Counted from the first letter of the stretch, positions 8,364 through 17,744 are shown. The stretch is DNA of 64,000 nt from Xanthomarina sp035306705 (GCF_035306705.1 NZ_DATGNO010000074.1:21554-85553); one strand, 5' to 3'. Numbers and translations are program-made. Notes: generated from the letters alone by a model not told the origin.

Positions 8364-9326
8364 TTAGGCTTTTTCTGTTTTTAAAAGACTTATAATTTGT
8401 TCGGCTAATTCAACGCCTATTCTTTCTTGGGCTTCGTTGGTGGAAGCGCCAATATGCGGGGTTAATGAAATTCTACCATTCATTAATACTTGGATAGCCG
8501 GAGTTGGCTCTTCTTCAAAAGTATCTAGACCTGCAAAAGCTACTTTTCCACTTTCCAAAGCGTCTACTAAAGCCACTTCATTAATAACACCTCCACGTGC
8601 GGCATTGATAATTCCAACACCATTTTTCATCATGGCGAAATGTCTTTCTTCAATAACATATTCGTCTTGGATAGGAACATGTAAGGTGATGAAATCCGCG
8701 CTTTTTAAGATGTCTTCCATAGACTCGGTTTTAATTTCAACATTGATAAACTGTCCGTTGTAAAACTCCACCTTAATATCAGCCTTTCCAACAAACTTAT
8801 CGCTGGCAATTACGCGCATTCCAATTCCTAAGGCAATCTTGGCAACCTCTCTTCCTATACGTCCAAAACCAATAATACCCAGCGTTTTACCTCTTAATTC
8901 TACACCTTTAGCATAGTTCTTTTTTAAGGATTTAAATTGAGTATCGCCATCTAAAGGCATGCATCTGTTACTATCGTGTAAAAAACGAACCCCTCCAAAT
9001 AAATGGGCAAAAACCAATTCGGCAACCGAATGTGAAGAAGCTGTTGGAGTGTTTATAACGTGAATATTTTTACTTCTGGCATAATCCACATCTATATTGT
9101 CCATTCCAACGCCTCCACGTCCAATAACTTTTAAACTAGGGCAGGCATCTATTAAATCTTTGCGCACTTGAGTGGCGCTTCGTACCAGCAAAACATCTAT
9201 GTCGTTTTTATTGATATAGTTTATTAACTGTTCCTGTGCTACTGTGGTTGTGATAACCTCAAAATTATCTTTTTCTAAGGCTTCTATACCACTTTTTGAA
9301 ATTCCGTCGTTTGCTAGTATTTTCAT
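8364..9326 (-). CDS. serA: D-3-phosphoglycerate dehydrogenase-type 2-hydroxyacid dehydrogenase
   Basis: A 320-residue NAD-dependent dehydrogenase, first step of serine synthesis from 3-phosphoglycerate. The substrate-binding lobe is at about 1-98 and 285-320; the Rossmann domain in between carries GFGRIGREVA (NAD-binding Gly-rich loop). Catalytic residues are recognisable as the Arg in NAARGGVI, the Glu in DTFEEEP and the His in PHIGAST. It lacks the regulatory ACT domain of the longer SerA enzymes, as is usual in Flavobacteriia. It is encoded 52 bp downstream of serC in the same direction, which makes the phosphoserine pathway the obvious role; other 2-hydroxyacid substrates are possible but less likely. 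Confidence 0.88.
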   Translation of the reverse strand: MKILANDGISKSGIEALEKDNFEVITTTVAQEQLINYINKNDIDVLLVRSATQVRKDLIDACPSLKVIGRGGVGMDNIDVDYARSKNIHVINTPTASSHSVAELVFAHLFGGVRFLHDSNRCMPLDGDTQFKSLKKNYAKGVELRGKTLGIIGFGRIGREVAKIALGIGMRVIASDKFVGKADIKVEFYNGQFINVEIKTESMEDILKSADFITLHVPIQDEYVIEERHFAMMKNGVGIINAARGGVINEVALVDALESGKVAFAGLDTFEEEPTPAIQVLMNGRISLTPHIGASTNEAQERIGVELAEQIISLLKTEKA

Positions 9327-9378
9327 TCTTAAATTATAACTTATATTAATTTTATTTTTGAGGATGTAAGACTGATCA

Positions 9379-10443
9379 CTACGCTTTAGTCTCCAATTCG
9401 CTCATAACTTCCACCAAAGCTTTCACGCTATCCAAAGGCATTGCGTTGTACATGGATGCTCTATAGCCTCCAATACTTCTATGTCCGTTAACGCCACTAA
9501 TACCTGCTTCTTTAAGCATGGCCTCGAAAGTTTCCTTTAAATTATCATTAACTAAAGTAAAAGTTGCGTTCATGTAAGAGCGGTCTTCTTTTGCAGCATA
9601 GCCTTTAAATAGGGGATTTAAATCAATTTCAGAGTACATTACGCGCGCTTTCATTTCGTTTTGTTTTTCTACAGCTTTAATTCCTCCTAGATTTTTCAAC
9701 CATTCTAAAGTCAACATAGAGGTATAAACGGCAAAAACAGGAGGCGTGTTATACATGCTGCCTTTTTCTATATGCAATTTATAATCCATCATGGATGGAA
9801 TTTTTCTCGAAACCTTCCCTAAAATATCTTCTTTAACCACTACTAAAGTTGTACCTGCAGCTCCCAAGTTTTTTTGGGCGCCGGCATAAATCAAATCAAA
9901 TTGGGTATAGTCCAAATTACGTGATAAAATATCGCTACTCATATCGCATACCATTGGGATGTCGCACTTTGGAAAGGATTTCATTTGTGTACCATAAATG
10001 GTATTGTTGGAAGTACAGTGAAAATAATCGTATTCTGAAGGAATCTCATAACCTTTAGGAATGTAGTTGTATTTAGCGCTTTTAGAGGAAGCCACTTCAA
10101 ATACATCATCATAAATACGTGCTTCTTTGATGGCTTTATCGCTCCAGGTACCCGCGTTTAAATATCCAGCTCTTTTTTCTAATAAATTAAGGGCTACCAT
10201 CAAAAATTGGGTACTTGCACCTCCTTGTAAAAACAGGGCTTTATAACCTTTCCCTTCTAGACCTAAAAGTTCTAAAGCTAAAGATCTGGCCTTTTCCATA
10301 ACATCAACAAAAGCTTTGCTTCTATGTGAAATTTCCAGAATGGATAAGCCTTCGTTATTGAAATCCATAACGGCTTCCGAAGCTTTTAATAAGACTTCTT
10401 GAGGAAGAATAGATGGTCCTGCACTAAAATTATGTTTTTTCAT
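9379..10443 (-). CDS. serC: phosphoserine aminotransferase
   Basis: A 354-residue PLP enzyme of the class V fold that converts 3-phosphohydroxypyruvate to phosphoserine with glutamate, and can also serve in vitamin B6 synthesis. The N-terminus NFSAGPSILP is the family hallmark, the PLP-binding lysine is Lys191 in AGAQKNLGAAG, and the C-terminal VNGHRSIGGYRASMYNA binds phosphate. Length equals the usual SerC. It is followed by serA after 52 bp, so the two steps are cotranscribed. A pdxH gene is also in this window at 58.5 kb but not linked. Confidence 0.95.
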   Translation of the reverse strand: MKKHNFSAGPSILPQEVLLKASEAVMDFNNEGLSILEISHRSKAFVDVMEKARSLALELLGLEGKGYKALFLQGGASTQFLMVALNLLEKRAGYLNAGTWSDKAIKEARIYDDVFEVASSKSAKYNYIPKGYEIPSEYDYFHCTSNNTIYGTQMKSFPKCDIPMVCDMSSDILSRNLDYTQFDLIYAGAQKNLGAAGTTLVVVKEDILGKVSRKIPSMMDYKLHIEKGSMYNTPPVFAVYTSMLTLEWLKNLGGIKAVEKQNEMKARVMYSEIDLNPLFKGYAAKEDRSYMNATFTLVNDNLKETFEAMLKEAGISGVNGHRSIGGYRASMYNAMPLDSVKALVEVMSELETKA

Positions 10444-10601
10444 AAGTGTTTTCCAAGCAATTGGAACGGGTATTTAGTTAAACATCTATTTCCTTGTTAC
10501 TTTTTATAAAGATAAGGAGATAGATAAAAAAGTCTTAAATTTTAACGGCAAAGGTGCTAAATTCTTAAAGAAATTGAAATGTATTTTAAATTAATTATCA
10601 A

Positions 10602-11660
10602 CTAAATTTTCAACAAAAAGTTTAATGTGTCAACCCCATCTGCAAAATCCCAAAGTTTTGGGTTTTGAGTATCTCCAAATGCTATATCCTTGTTAGACAG
10701 ATTGTTTGAGACAACACATTGTATGTTTTCAGAATTTTTTTCTAAGGTATTTCTCAAGGTTTCCAAAGAATCAAAATGTTCATAAAATACCGTAGCAATC
10801 GGTGAGGCATAGCTAGCATCTTCTTTGATCATTAAAAACCCATTTTCCAACATATCAAATTCACTCATTAAATATACGGCTTTATTATAGTCGTAATTAT
10901 TGGCGTATTTGGCTTCGTTTATTATGGGATGCCACGCATACATGGCTTTAAAAAAACCTTCAAAATTATAGTCTTTTGGTACAAATAACTTAGACACGTT
11001 TCTACAGCCCAAACCGTAATATCTGAAAATATCGTGAGAAAGTTGTGTTAATTGTTCTTCGGTTTCCTTTCCGGTTAAAATGGCTACAGAATTTCTGTTT
11101 TTCCTAATAATAGAAGGTCTATCCTTAAAATAATATTCAAAATATCTGGCAGTATTGTCGCTTCCCGTGGCAATAACAGCATCAAAATTCTCTAATTTTC
11201 CTTCAGTAAAAGTTATTCTTCCTTTAAAACTTGGAGCGATATATTCTAAATATTTAGCCAAAAAAGGCAAGAGATGTTTGTCGTTAGACGATTGTTTCAC
11301 CACAACTTCATGTCCAGAAAGCAAAACACAAAAGAAGTCGTGAAAACCAACCAAGGGAATGTTCCCAGCCATAATAATGGCTACTTTTTTAGGTTCTATA
11401 GAACGGAACTGATAGTTTTTGGTAAATTGTTTGATATTGCTTTCAACCAAAGCTTTAGACCAATTACTTAAAGAAAAAAGAATGTTCTCGTCCGTAAACC
11501 AACCGTTGTGTTCTTTAGCTAGTTTTATTTGATGTTTAAAGCCATCAAAAAACAGGTCGTTATGTAGAATATCTTCCTTTTTAACGATGCCTTTTGTTGA
11601 AAACTGACTTAAAAAATCGCCTAATTTTACAAAGGCTTGGATTCTTTCTTCTAAATTCAT
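10602..11660 (-). CDS. acyl-CoA reductase, LuxC family
   Basis: A 352-residue enzyme of the aldehyde dehydrogenase superfamily related to LuxC. These reduce fatty acyl-CoA or acyl-enzyme with NADPH to the aldehyde. Visible are a nucleotide-binding stretch IMAGNIPLVGFHD (96-108), the ATGSDNTARYF segment near 164 and the nucleophile candidate Cys219 in YYGLGCRNVSKLF, placed as in LuxC. The gene is divergent from a ferredoxin gene and upstream of serC-serA, an arrangement I recall as conserved in Flavobacteriia. No lux luciferase or transferase genes are near, so bioluminescence is not implied; its physiological substrate is unknown. Confidence 0.85.
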   Translation of the reverse strand: MNLEERIQAFVKLGDFLSQFSTKGIVKKEDILHNDLFFDGFKHQIKLAKEHNGWFTDENILFSLSNWSKALVESNIKQFTKNYQFRSIEPKKVAIIMAGNIPLVGFHDFFCVLLSGHEVVVKQSSNDKHLLPFLAKYLEYIAPSFKGRITFTEGKLENFDAVIATGSDNTARYFEYYFKDRPSIIRKNRNSVAILTGKETEEQLTQLSHDIFRYYGLGCRNVSKLFVPKDYNFEGFFKAMYAWHPIINEAKYANNYDYNKAVYLMSEFDMLENGFLMIKEDASYASPIATVFYEHFDSLETLRNTLEKNSENIQCVVSNNLSNKDIAFGDTQNPKLWDFADGVDTLNFLLKI

Positions 11661-11667
11661 TATAAGG

Positions 11668-11699
11668 TTTGGTTATGAATTGTTTTGGCTTTATTTTTG
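11668..11699 (+). promoter_or_regulatory. candidate promoter of the ferredoxin gene
   Basis: TTTG at 11668-11671 and TATTTTTG at 11692-11699, 20 bases apart, match the Bacteroidota promoter pattern TTTG-N19-TAnnTTTG. Transcription would start near 11706, giving a leader of about 125 bases to the ferredoxin ATG. Confidence 0.5.
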
Positions 11700-11705
11700 C
11701 AGCAG

Positions 11706-11713
11706 CAAATTTA
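11706..11713 (-). promoter_or_regulatory. candidate -7 element of the acyl-CoA reductase gene
   Basis: The minus strand reads TAAATTTG, matching TAnnTTTG, about 45 bases before the luxC-like start. It overlaps the region in which the divergent ferredoxin transcript would begin. No clear -33 element. Confidence 0.4.
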
Positions 11714-11829
11714 CATAAAGCAAATGAGCAATAAAAGGTTTTAAATCTGATTGTAAATTTTATTTCCTCAAGAATATAACAAGACCTTTTTATAACTTAA
11801 ATCGTAGAGATTAAAAAATATAGATTGTT

Positions 11830-12183
11830 ATGGCAATAATAATAACAGATGAATGTATAAACTGTGGCGCTTGCGAACCAGAATGTCCAAACAATGCCAT
11901 TTATGAAGGTGCAGATGATTGGAGATATAAAGATGGTACCAGTTTAAATGGTAAAGTGGTACTGCCAAATGGGAAAGAAGTAGATGCAGACGAAACCCAG
12001 GAACCAATTAGTGACGAGATTTACTACATAGTTCCTGATAAATGTACCGAATGTATAGGCTTTCACGATGAACCGCAGTGTGCTGCCGTTTGTCCAGTGG
12101 ACTGCTGTGTTCCAGACGACTCGCATGTGGAAACAAAAGAGGAGCTTTTAGGAAAGCAACGTTTTATGCATCCGGATGCTTAA
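11830..12183 (+). CDS. 2[4Fe-4S] ferredoxin, YfhL/Alvin type
   Basis: A 117-residue soluble electron carrier. Cluster ligands are in CINCGACEPECP (residues 9-20) and, after a 48-residue insert, CTECIGFHDEPQCAAVCP near 73-90. The second motif has the enlarged spacing between its second and third Cys that marks the Allochromatium/YfhL-type ferredoxins with low-potential clusters. An extra Cys pair (DCCVPDD) follows. The insert between motifs is rich in Asp/Lys and predicted beta-strands. The gene is divergent from the LuxC-type reductase and ends at a strong terminator. Which enzyme it serves is unknown; linkage suggests, but does not show, a partner in fatty-aldehyde or serine-pathway chemistry. 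Confidence 0.93.
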   Translation: MAIIITDECINCGACEPECPNNAIYEGADDWRYKDGTSLNGKVVLPNGKEVDADETQEPISDEIYYIVPDKCTECIGFHDEPQCAAVCPVDCCVPDDSHVETKEELLGKQRFMHPDA

Positions 12184-12207
12184 TTAAGAATGAATAATTT
12201 TAAATAA

Positions 12208-12246
12208 ACAATAAACCCCAAGTGAATGCTTGGGGTTTATTGTTTT
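12208..12246. terminator. bidirectional terminator after the ferredoxin gene
   Basis: A 15-bp perfect stem, ACAATAAACCCCAAG with CTTGGGGTTTATTGT, closes a 6-base loop and is followed by T-rich sequence. It separates the ferredoxin gene from the convergent acyl-CoA synthetase gene. Confidence 0.9.
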
Positions 12247-12306
12247 AAGGTTTTTAGTGAATTTATAGAGAAAGCCGTTTTTTTATTTACTGCACATCTA
12301 TTTTAG

Positions 12307-14004
12307 TTAGTATTTCTCATGAAAATACTCATTGGCACGAATTTCTTTTTTTTGTTTACTGAGTGCTTCTTGAGCACGAAGTTCCACGCGTCTTATTTTT
12401 CCAGAAATTGTTTTAGGCAGTGTTTCGGTAAACTCGATAATTCTTGGAATCTTATATCGCGACAGGTGTTCTTCAGAATAAGCGAATAATTCTTTTGCCA
12501 ATGCCTCCGAAGCTTTTGCGCCACTAGCTAAAACCACAAAAGCCTTTACGGCATTACTTCGTAAGTCGTGCGGACTAGCTACTACAGCAGTTTCCAACAC
12601 TTTTGGATGCTCTAGAAGGATGCTTTCCACTTCAAACGGACCAACCCTAAAGTCGGAAGCTTTTATAACATCATCATCACGTCCAACAAACCAAAAATAG
12701 CCTTCTTCGTCTTTATAGGCTTTGTCTCCTGTATAATATAAACCATGTTTAAAAACCAAATCATTGCGTTTTCTATCAATTAAATAGGTTTTAAAAACGC
12801 CGGTTACCCTATTGATGTCGTGTTTTAAACAAATATTTCCTTCTTCTGAAGTTTCAACTTCTTGGCCATCATCATCTGCAATCACCACATCATACATAAA
12901 TGTGGGTTTGCCCATAGAGCCAAATTTCACTTTCTTGCCTGGTAAGTTACCCACCAAAGCAGTAGCTTCTGTCTGCCCATAACCATCGCGAATAAGAATG
13001 CCTGTAGCTTTTTTCCAAACTTCAATAATTTCGGGGTTCAAGGGTTCTCCGGCAGCCACACATTCGCGTAGAGAAAAATTATAAGAGGCCAAATCTTCCT
13101 GAATTAACATACGAAGTGAAGTAGGTGGCGAGCAAAAGGTATTCACCTTAAAATCTTGAAGGGTTTGTAATTGCTCTTTGGCTACAAATCGATCGATATG
13201 ATAACCCAGAATGGTGGCTCCCACATTCCAAGGGCCAAAAAAACTACTCCAGGAAAATTTTGCCCAACCTGGTTGTGATATGTTATAATGTATGTCGCCA
13301 CGCTGCAGGCCAATCCAAGAGCTCGTTGTTAAATGTCCAGTTGGATATCCAAAATGGGTGTGTACTACCACTTTGGGCATGCCTGTAGTGCCAGAGGTGA
13401 AAAAGTAAAACAAATCGTCATCAGAACGTGTTTTGGCACCTTCAGACTCTGTGGATTCCAAAAGAATTTGATTTAGAGAAACCCAGCCTTCTCTATGGCC
13501 TTCCGTAATAATTTTAAGATTGATGTTTTGACCGATATTTTTTTCGGCCGCATCGATTTTCTCAGCATTTTCAGGGTCGGCTACAGCTACTTGAGGCAAA
13601 ACCGAATCAAAACGAAACTCCAAATCGCGAACTTCCAAACTCGTAGCTGCCGGAATGATTACAATTCCAGCTTTGATGCAGGCTAAATAACTATACCAGT
13701 TAGGAGCCAAAAGCGGTAATTGTATAAACATTTTATCGCCTTGTCCAATCCCATGTTTTCGCATTAAATTCAAAAACTGATTGCTACGTGCTGAGATTTC
13801 GGCAAAAGTAAAATCTTCCCGTTGTTCTTTGTACTTCCATATCAAAGCTTTGTCGTTGGGGTGTTGTTTGACATTTAGAGGTTCAAAAACATCAGTAACC
13901 CAATTAAAATACTCTGGTTTTACAGGTTTTAAAAGGTGTAAACCATCAAAATCATTTTCTTTTATAGCTTGAGCTACGCGTTGGTATAATTCTAAAATCT
14001 TCAT
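12307..14004 (-). CDS. AMP-forming acyl-CoA synthetase (medium-chain/ACSM-like)
   Basis: A 565-residue adenylate-forming enzyme that activates a carboxylic acid to its acyl-CoA through acyl-AMP. Motifs: the P-loop-like YFFTSGTTGMPKVVVH at about 206-221, the aromatic substrate pocket segment DGYGQTEA near 337, YYTGDKAY near 424 with the AMP-ribose Asp, the hinge region GRDDDVIKASDFRVGP and the C-terminal catalytic Lys in LPKTISGKIRR. Overall similarity is to the medium-chain ACSM / acetyl-CoA synthetase-like group. No signal peptide. It sits alone between a ferredoxin terminator and a gene of unknown function. Chain-length preference cannot be read from the sequence. Confidence 0.9.
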   Translation of the reverse strand: MKILELYQRVAQAIKENDFDGLHLLKPVKPEYFNWVTDVFEPLNVKQHPNDKALIWKYKEQREDFTFAEISARSNQFLNLMRKHGIGQGDKMFIQLPLLAPNWYSYLACIKAGIVIIPAATSLEVRDLEFRFDSVLPQVAVADPENAEKIDAAEKNIGQNINLKIITEGHREGWVSLNQILLESTESEGAKTRSDDDLFYFFTSGTTGMPKVVVHTHFGYPTGHLTTSSWIGLQRGDIHYNISQPGWAKFSWSSFFGPWNVGATILGYHIDRFVAKEQLQTLQDFKVNTFCSPPTSLRMLIQEDLASYNFSLRECVAAGEPLNPEIIEVWKKATGILIRDGYGQTEATALVGNLPGKKVKFGSMGKPTFMYDVVIADDDGQEVETSEEGNICLKHDINRVTGVFKTYLIDRKRNDLVFKHGLYYTGDKAYKDEEGYFWFVGRDDDVIKASDFRVGPFEVESILLEHPKVLETAVVASPHDLRSNAVKAFVVLASGAKASEALAKELFAYSEEHLSRYKIPRIIEFTETLPKTISGKIRRVELRAQEALSKQKKEIRANEYFHEKY

Positions 14005-14241
14005 GTTTGTTTACTTTGGATTTCTAAAATTATACATATAAATTATATATGCCAAGCTAGAAGGTTAAAAAAGCGGACAGATTGTTGGAAAGAAGAAATA
14101 CAGCGGATAAAACTTGACTTAAAATGAGATTCGAAGTGAAATAGATGGAAAATAGAAATATTTAGGACATGTAAAATTCCAATCCAACCAAAAGTGAATC
14201 GCACAAAGACCTTATCAATTTTTTGGCTATATATAAATTAA

Positions 14242-15216
14242 TTAAAAAGGTAAACTAATGGATTCCGGATCGATAAATTCTTTGGTATAGGGGTTTTCAA
14301 GAAAGCTAAGTGTCGGTTTTTGACGTTGAAAGATCTCATCTTTTTCAATCCCGTAAACCTGCCAATAATTTGCGAGCAATTGGGCAAATATATCCTCGTC
14401 CCAAAACCCGAAAACGGGTGGCTTATCATCTGTTTTAATTTCTATGGTCATGCCATGGTTTTGGCTTTCAATTTTATATTCTGGTTTGTACTGTAATATG
14501 TAATCTGAATAATGAAACCTAGCGTACAATTCTTCAAACTGAACGGGATGTAACACATGACCTTCCATTTTATCGAGTATCTCCTTTTGTTTTTCTCCAA
14601 TTACGCCATTATCTTGTAAACAGGCTATAAAACCAAAGCCATTGACTCCAAACTGGAACATTAAATTTATAGCATCGTCTCGATAACTAAAAATATCGGC
14701 AGAATATTTAAGAGGAAATACAGCAATGCTCCAAGGTTTCTTTCCAACAAAAGAAATTGGTTCTATAATGGATTGTAACATGAAGTGGAAGTGACCAAAA
14801 CGCTCCTTTAAAGGGGCCGAAAGTTCAAATTCCTCACCTCGTTTTAGTAATCTATCTCTTTCATAAAGCATTTCGTAGTATAAGAGTCCATAGACCATTC
14901 TACCTGTCCATTGAAAAAGTAATTCTTGATCGAGTGACGCCATACCTTCAAAACCATCTTTATATGCCGCTTGAATTTTCAAATCCAGCTCATTAAATGC
15001 TTTTTTTACCTCAGGAGAACATGGTAATTTAAGATCTGCATAATGATAGGACTTGGCTTTATCCATCATCTCAACTTTTTCATCGCCAAATTTAAAGTGT
15101 TTCATTAGCCATTCTGGGAAAACGCTCATGGTTTCGGTGGTTAAGCCTCCAGAAAGGAAGCAAAAATGTTCGTCAAAAATCAAATCCTTAAACGGATTAA
15201 AAAGTAGTTGGGTCAT
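14242..15216 (-). CDS. protein of unknown function, 324 residues
   Basis: I do not recognise a family. The protein is soluble-looking, acidic and very rich in aromatic residues, without signal peptide or membrane segments. Visible features are LSGGLTTETMSVFPEWLMKHF near 23-42, a helical block with LFQWTGRMVYGLLYYEMLYERDR near 104-126 and a conserved-looking FGVNGFGFIACLQDNGVIG near 195-213. The coding frame is clean and codon use matches the neighbours, so it is real. It lies 237 bp upstream of the acyl-CoA synthetase gene on the same strand, so could be transcribed separately. The few overlapping short frames are shadows. Confidence 0.72.
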   Translation of the reverse strand: MTQLLFNPFKDLIFDEHFCFLSGGLTTETMSVFPEWLMKHFKFGDEKVEMMDKAKSYHYADLKLPCSPEVKKAFNELDLKIQAAYKDGFEGMASLDQELLFQWTGRMVYGLLYYEMLYERDRLLKRGEEFELSAPLKERFGHFHFMLQSIIEPISFVGKKPWSIAVFPLKYSADIFSYRDDAINLMFQFGVNGFGFIACLQDNGVIGEKQKEILDKMEGHVLHPVQFEELYARFHYSDYILQYKPEYKIESQNHGMTIEIKTDDKPPVFGFWDEDIFAQLLANYWQVYGIEKDEIFQRQKPTLSFLENPYTKEFIDPESISLPF

Positions 15217-15393
15217 AAAGATTACGTTTTTTCGATTTTTTTTACAAATATAGCCATAAACAATGGTTTGCTTTGCCCACTTTCTATAGAAATTGTTTTA
15301 GGATGGGCCTGTTTTGTTATAAACTAAATCACAGGGCATTTTGTAACAGATATTGGAAGTTTGCGTCAGATAGATTCATCAATCAATCAAAAA

Positions 15394-16509
15394 ATGAAAA
15401 TTATTTATCTTCTAGTATTCATTGCGTTCTTTTGTTTCCATGTAAACGCACAAAGCAATCCTTTTCAACCAGATCAAATAAACGACGGTTGGCAAACTGA
15501 AAATCCATTTGAAAACAATTCAAACCTCCAAGAAATGGATAGTCTTATTAAAATTGGTGGTTTCAAACAAATTTCCAGTGTGGTTATCGCTCATCGGGGA
15601 AAAGTTGTTTTTGAAAATTACTACAATGGCAATCAACCAGACACCAAACACAACACCCGCTCGGCAACAAAAACCATTACAGGAACCCTTATTGGTTGCC
15701 TCATTCAAGATGGTTCTTTAAAATCGGTAGACGAAAAAGCTTCTAAATATTCTAAAGCTACAGCTGTTTTATACCCAGATACTAGAAAAAACAGCGTGAC
15801 TATTGAAGATTTGCTCACGATGTCTTCCCTTTTGGAATGCGATGATTGGGACCAAAACTCTCGTGGAAACGAAGAGAAAATGTACCTTATTGAAGATTGG
15901 GTTCAGTTTTATTGGGACTTGCCCATAAAAGGCTTTCCGGAATGGAAACCCAAACCACAAGACTCAAAATATGGTAGAAGCTTTAGCTATTGCACGGCAG
16001 GCGTGGTGGTTTTGGGCGATGTTATTAATACCCTTTCTGGTTCTTTGGAAAATTATGCCGACAAAGCTCTTTTCTCTAAACTGGGAATCATCGATTACCA
16101 TTGGCAGAAGACGCCCAAAGGGTTGCCAATGACGGGTGGGGGATTGGGTTTAAAAACCAGGGATTTGTTAAAAATAGGGCAGCTGTACTTAAACCAAGGT
16201 CAATGGAATAATCAGCAAATTATCTCATCCGATTTCGTTTTAAAATCGATGAAACCTCAAGCAGAAGTAGGTATGTTCGATTATGAATACGGATACTTAT
16301 GGTGGCTCTCCGAGTTTGGCAAGCCAGATGAAAAAGTAAAAGCCAACTTTATGACTGGAACTGGAGGCAATAAAGTGGCTGTTTTTCCAGACTTGGATTT
16401 AGTGGTTGTTTTAACCAGCACGTATTTTAATGGAGGAATGGAATCTCACAATCAAACAACCAATTTGTTGAATGACTATATAGTTCCCGAAATTAAGAAA
16501 CTAAAATAA
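15394..16509 (+). CDS. serine hydrolase, beta-lactamase class C / DD-peptidase-like
   Basis: A 371-residue secreted hydrolase when started at the ATG at 15394; an upstream in-frame TTG at 15361 would add 11 residues before the signal peptide and is less likely. Signal peptide at 1-20 (MKIIYLLVFIAF...NAQ). The SxxK motif is in TRSATKTITG near residue 93; a Tyr motif YCTAGVVVLG follows near 203; GTGGNKVAV near 333 replaces the KTG box. These are features of the class C beta-lactamase-related esterase/peptidase family, most of which are not antibiotic-resistance enzymes. It is a single gene with long spacers on both sides. Substrate unknown. Confidence 0.85.
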   Translation: MKIIYLLVFIAFFCFHVNAQSNPFQPDQINDGWQTENPFENNSNLQEMDSLIKIGGFKQISSVVIAHRGKVVFENYYNGNQPDTKHNTRSATKTITGTLIGCLIQDGSLKSVDEKASKYSKATAVLYPDTRKNSVTIEDLLTMSSLLECDDWDQNSRGNEEKMYLIEDWVQFYWDLPIKGFPEWKPKPQDSKYGRSFSYCTAGVVVLGDVINTLSGSLENYADKALFSKLGIIDYHWQKTPKGLPMTGGGLGLKTRDLLKIGQLYLNQGQWNNQQIISSDFVLKSMKPQAEVGMFDYEYGYLWWLSEFGKPDEKVKANFMTGTGGNKVAVFPDLDLVVVLTSTYFNGGMESHNQTTNLLNDYIVPEIKKLK

Positions 16510-16991
16510 TACAACGTTCTTAAGGATTTATAACATTAGTTATTTTATAGCTGTCGCCCAAGTATTTTGCTAAGATTGAGAAATTTTAATCTTTAAAAGC
16601 GCAGTTTTTAAAAAGCATATTAAATTAGGACGAAATAACTTCAAAAGAGGCAGAAATGAGTAATCGGTTGAGCTGACTGAGTAAATACTCTTTATGAGTT
16701 AGTATTTGGTTAATATATAAGTTTTATAGAGGGGTGGAGGGAAACATGCTGTTTATCCTATATAAATTTTTTGCATAAAATCTTATTAATAATTGTCCCT
16801 CTTCTTGTTGACATCTAGTTAGTTGTTAGTCAATTATTTAGTTTAATTTTATTGTTTTTAAAAGTCATAAATACAAATTTTAAACCTCCAAATAGTTTGG
16901 GTCATCGACCAATATTTGTAAAATTATCTTATGTTTATCCGAGAAATAAAGGGTTTGTTTAGCTCTTAAAATTAAAAAAAAAGTAACACAT
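16510..16991 (+). other. non-coding spacer, 482 bp
   Basis: No convincing gene is seen between the serine hydrolase and the next lipoprotein. The stretch is AT-rich with stops in all frames. One weak hairpin, AAATACTC with GAGTTAGTATTT, lies at about 16684-16710. There is no obvious terminator after the hydrolase gene. Confidence 0.5.
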
Positions 16992-17705
16992 ATGAGAAAT
17001 TTTATTGTTTTAATCATTGGATTTGTATTTATGTCCTGTAATCCGAAATTTTATACTCCAAATACTCAAAACGTTCCTCTAATTTCAGAAAAAGGAGAAA
17101 CAGATCTAACAATTTCAGGAAATGGAAACCAAGTTGAATTTCAAGGAGCTTATGGAATTACGAATCATTTTGCTGTAAAATTAAATGGGGGATTATTTAT
17201 TCCTACAGATGGCACTAATGGCAATGGAGGTTCGGGTAAGTTTGCCGAAGTAGCTGGAGGATATTTCAAACCTATAGGTGATAATTGGGTTTTTGAAGCG
17301 TATGGACTTATTGGTTATGGTAGTTTTGAGAATCACCTCCCATCTACTATACAGGCTAATCCAGCTACCGAAGGAGATATTTCCGCCAATATTATAAGGC
17401 TAGGAATTCAACCAAATTTCGGCTATAAAACAAAACATTTTTCAGCTGCGGTTTCTTCACGATTTGTGAACCTTTCGTTTAACAATATAAAAGGTGATTT
17501 GATTTATGCAGGAACCGACCAAACCGCCTACTTAAAAGATAATTCCTCTAATTTTTTAGTGGAACCCGCTCTAACCCTAAAAGCTGGATTTGAAAAAATT
17601 AAGCTACAAATGCAATATGGATATAGTTATAATTTATCTAATAGTGCTTTCAGACAAGATAACGTGTTCGTGACAATTGGACTTAACTATAAATTTAATT
17701 TGTAA
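16992..17705 (+). CDS. outer-membrane-type lipoprotein with small beta-barrel pattern
   Basis: The 237-residue product begins with a lipoprotein signal (hydrophobic 4-14, lipobox FMSC with Cys16). The rest alternates Gly/aromatic beta-strands (for example GAYGITNHFAVKLNGGLF, NWVFEAYGLIGYGSF, VFVTIGLNYKFNL) and ends on a Phe/Leu strand, as expected of a short outer-membrane barrel. Early residues NPKFYTPNTQNVPLISEKGE resemble a family of Flavobacteriia lipoproteins with no known role. It is a lone gene, with a long spacer before and a terminator-like hairpin after. Function unknown. Confidence 0.75.
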   Translation: MRNFIVLIIGFVFMSCNPKFYTPNTQNVPLISEKGETDLTISGNGNQVEFQGAYGITNHFAVKLNGGLFIPTDGTNGNGGSGKFAEVAGGYFKPIGDNWVFEAYGLIGYGSFENHLPSTIQANPATEGDISANIIRLGIQPNFGYKTKHFSAAVSSRFVNLSFNNIKGDLIYAGTDQTAYLKDNSSNFLVEPALTLKAGFEKIKLQMQYGYSYNLSNSAFRQDNVFVTIGLNYKFNL

Positions 17706-17744
17706 TGATTCCATAATTTGAATCCAATAATTATAAACTAATTT

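Noticed and set aside
10602..11660. LuxC-like gene as evidence of bioluminescence
   Set aside because: No luciferase, thioesterase or acyl synthetase lux genes are nearby. LuxC-family reductases occur in many non-luminous Flavobacteriia.
14005..14241. Degenerate gene or insertion remnant between the acyl-CoA synthetase and the unknown gene
   Set aside because: Short open pieces exist but nothing is recognisable, and no inverted ends were found.
15394..16509. Serine hydrolase as a beta-lactamase resistance gene
   Set aside because: The KTG box and the YxN motif are not canonical, as is common in the esterase-like relatives.
16510..16991. Hidden gene or RNA in the 482-bp spacer
   Set aside because: All frames have many stops and no tRNA-like or other structured RNA pattern was recognised.
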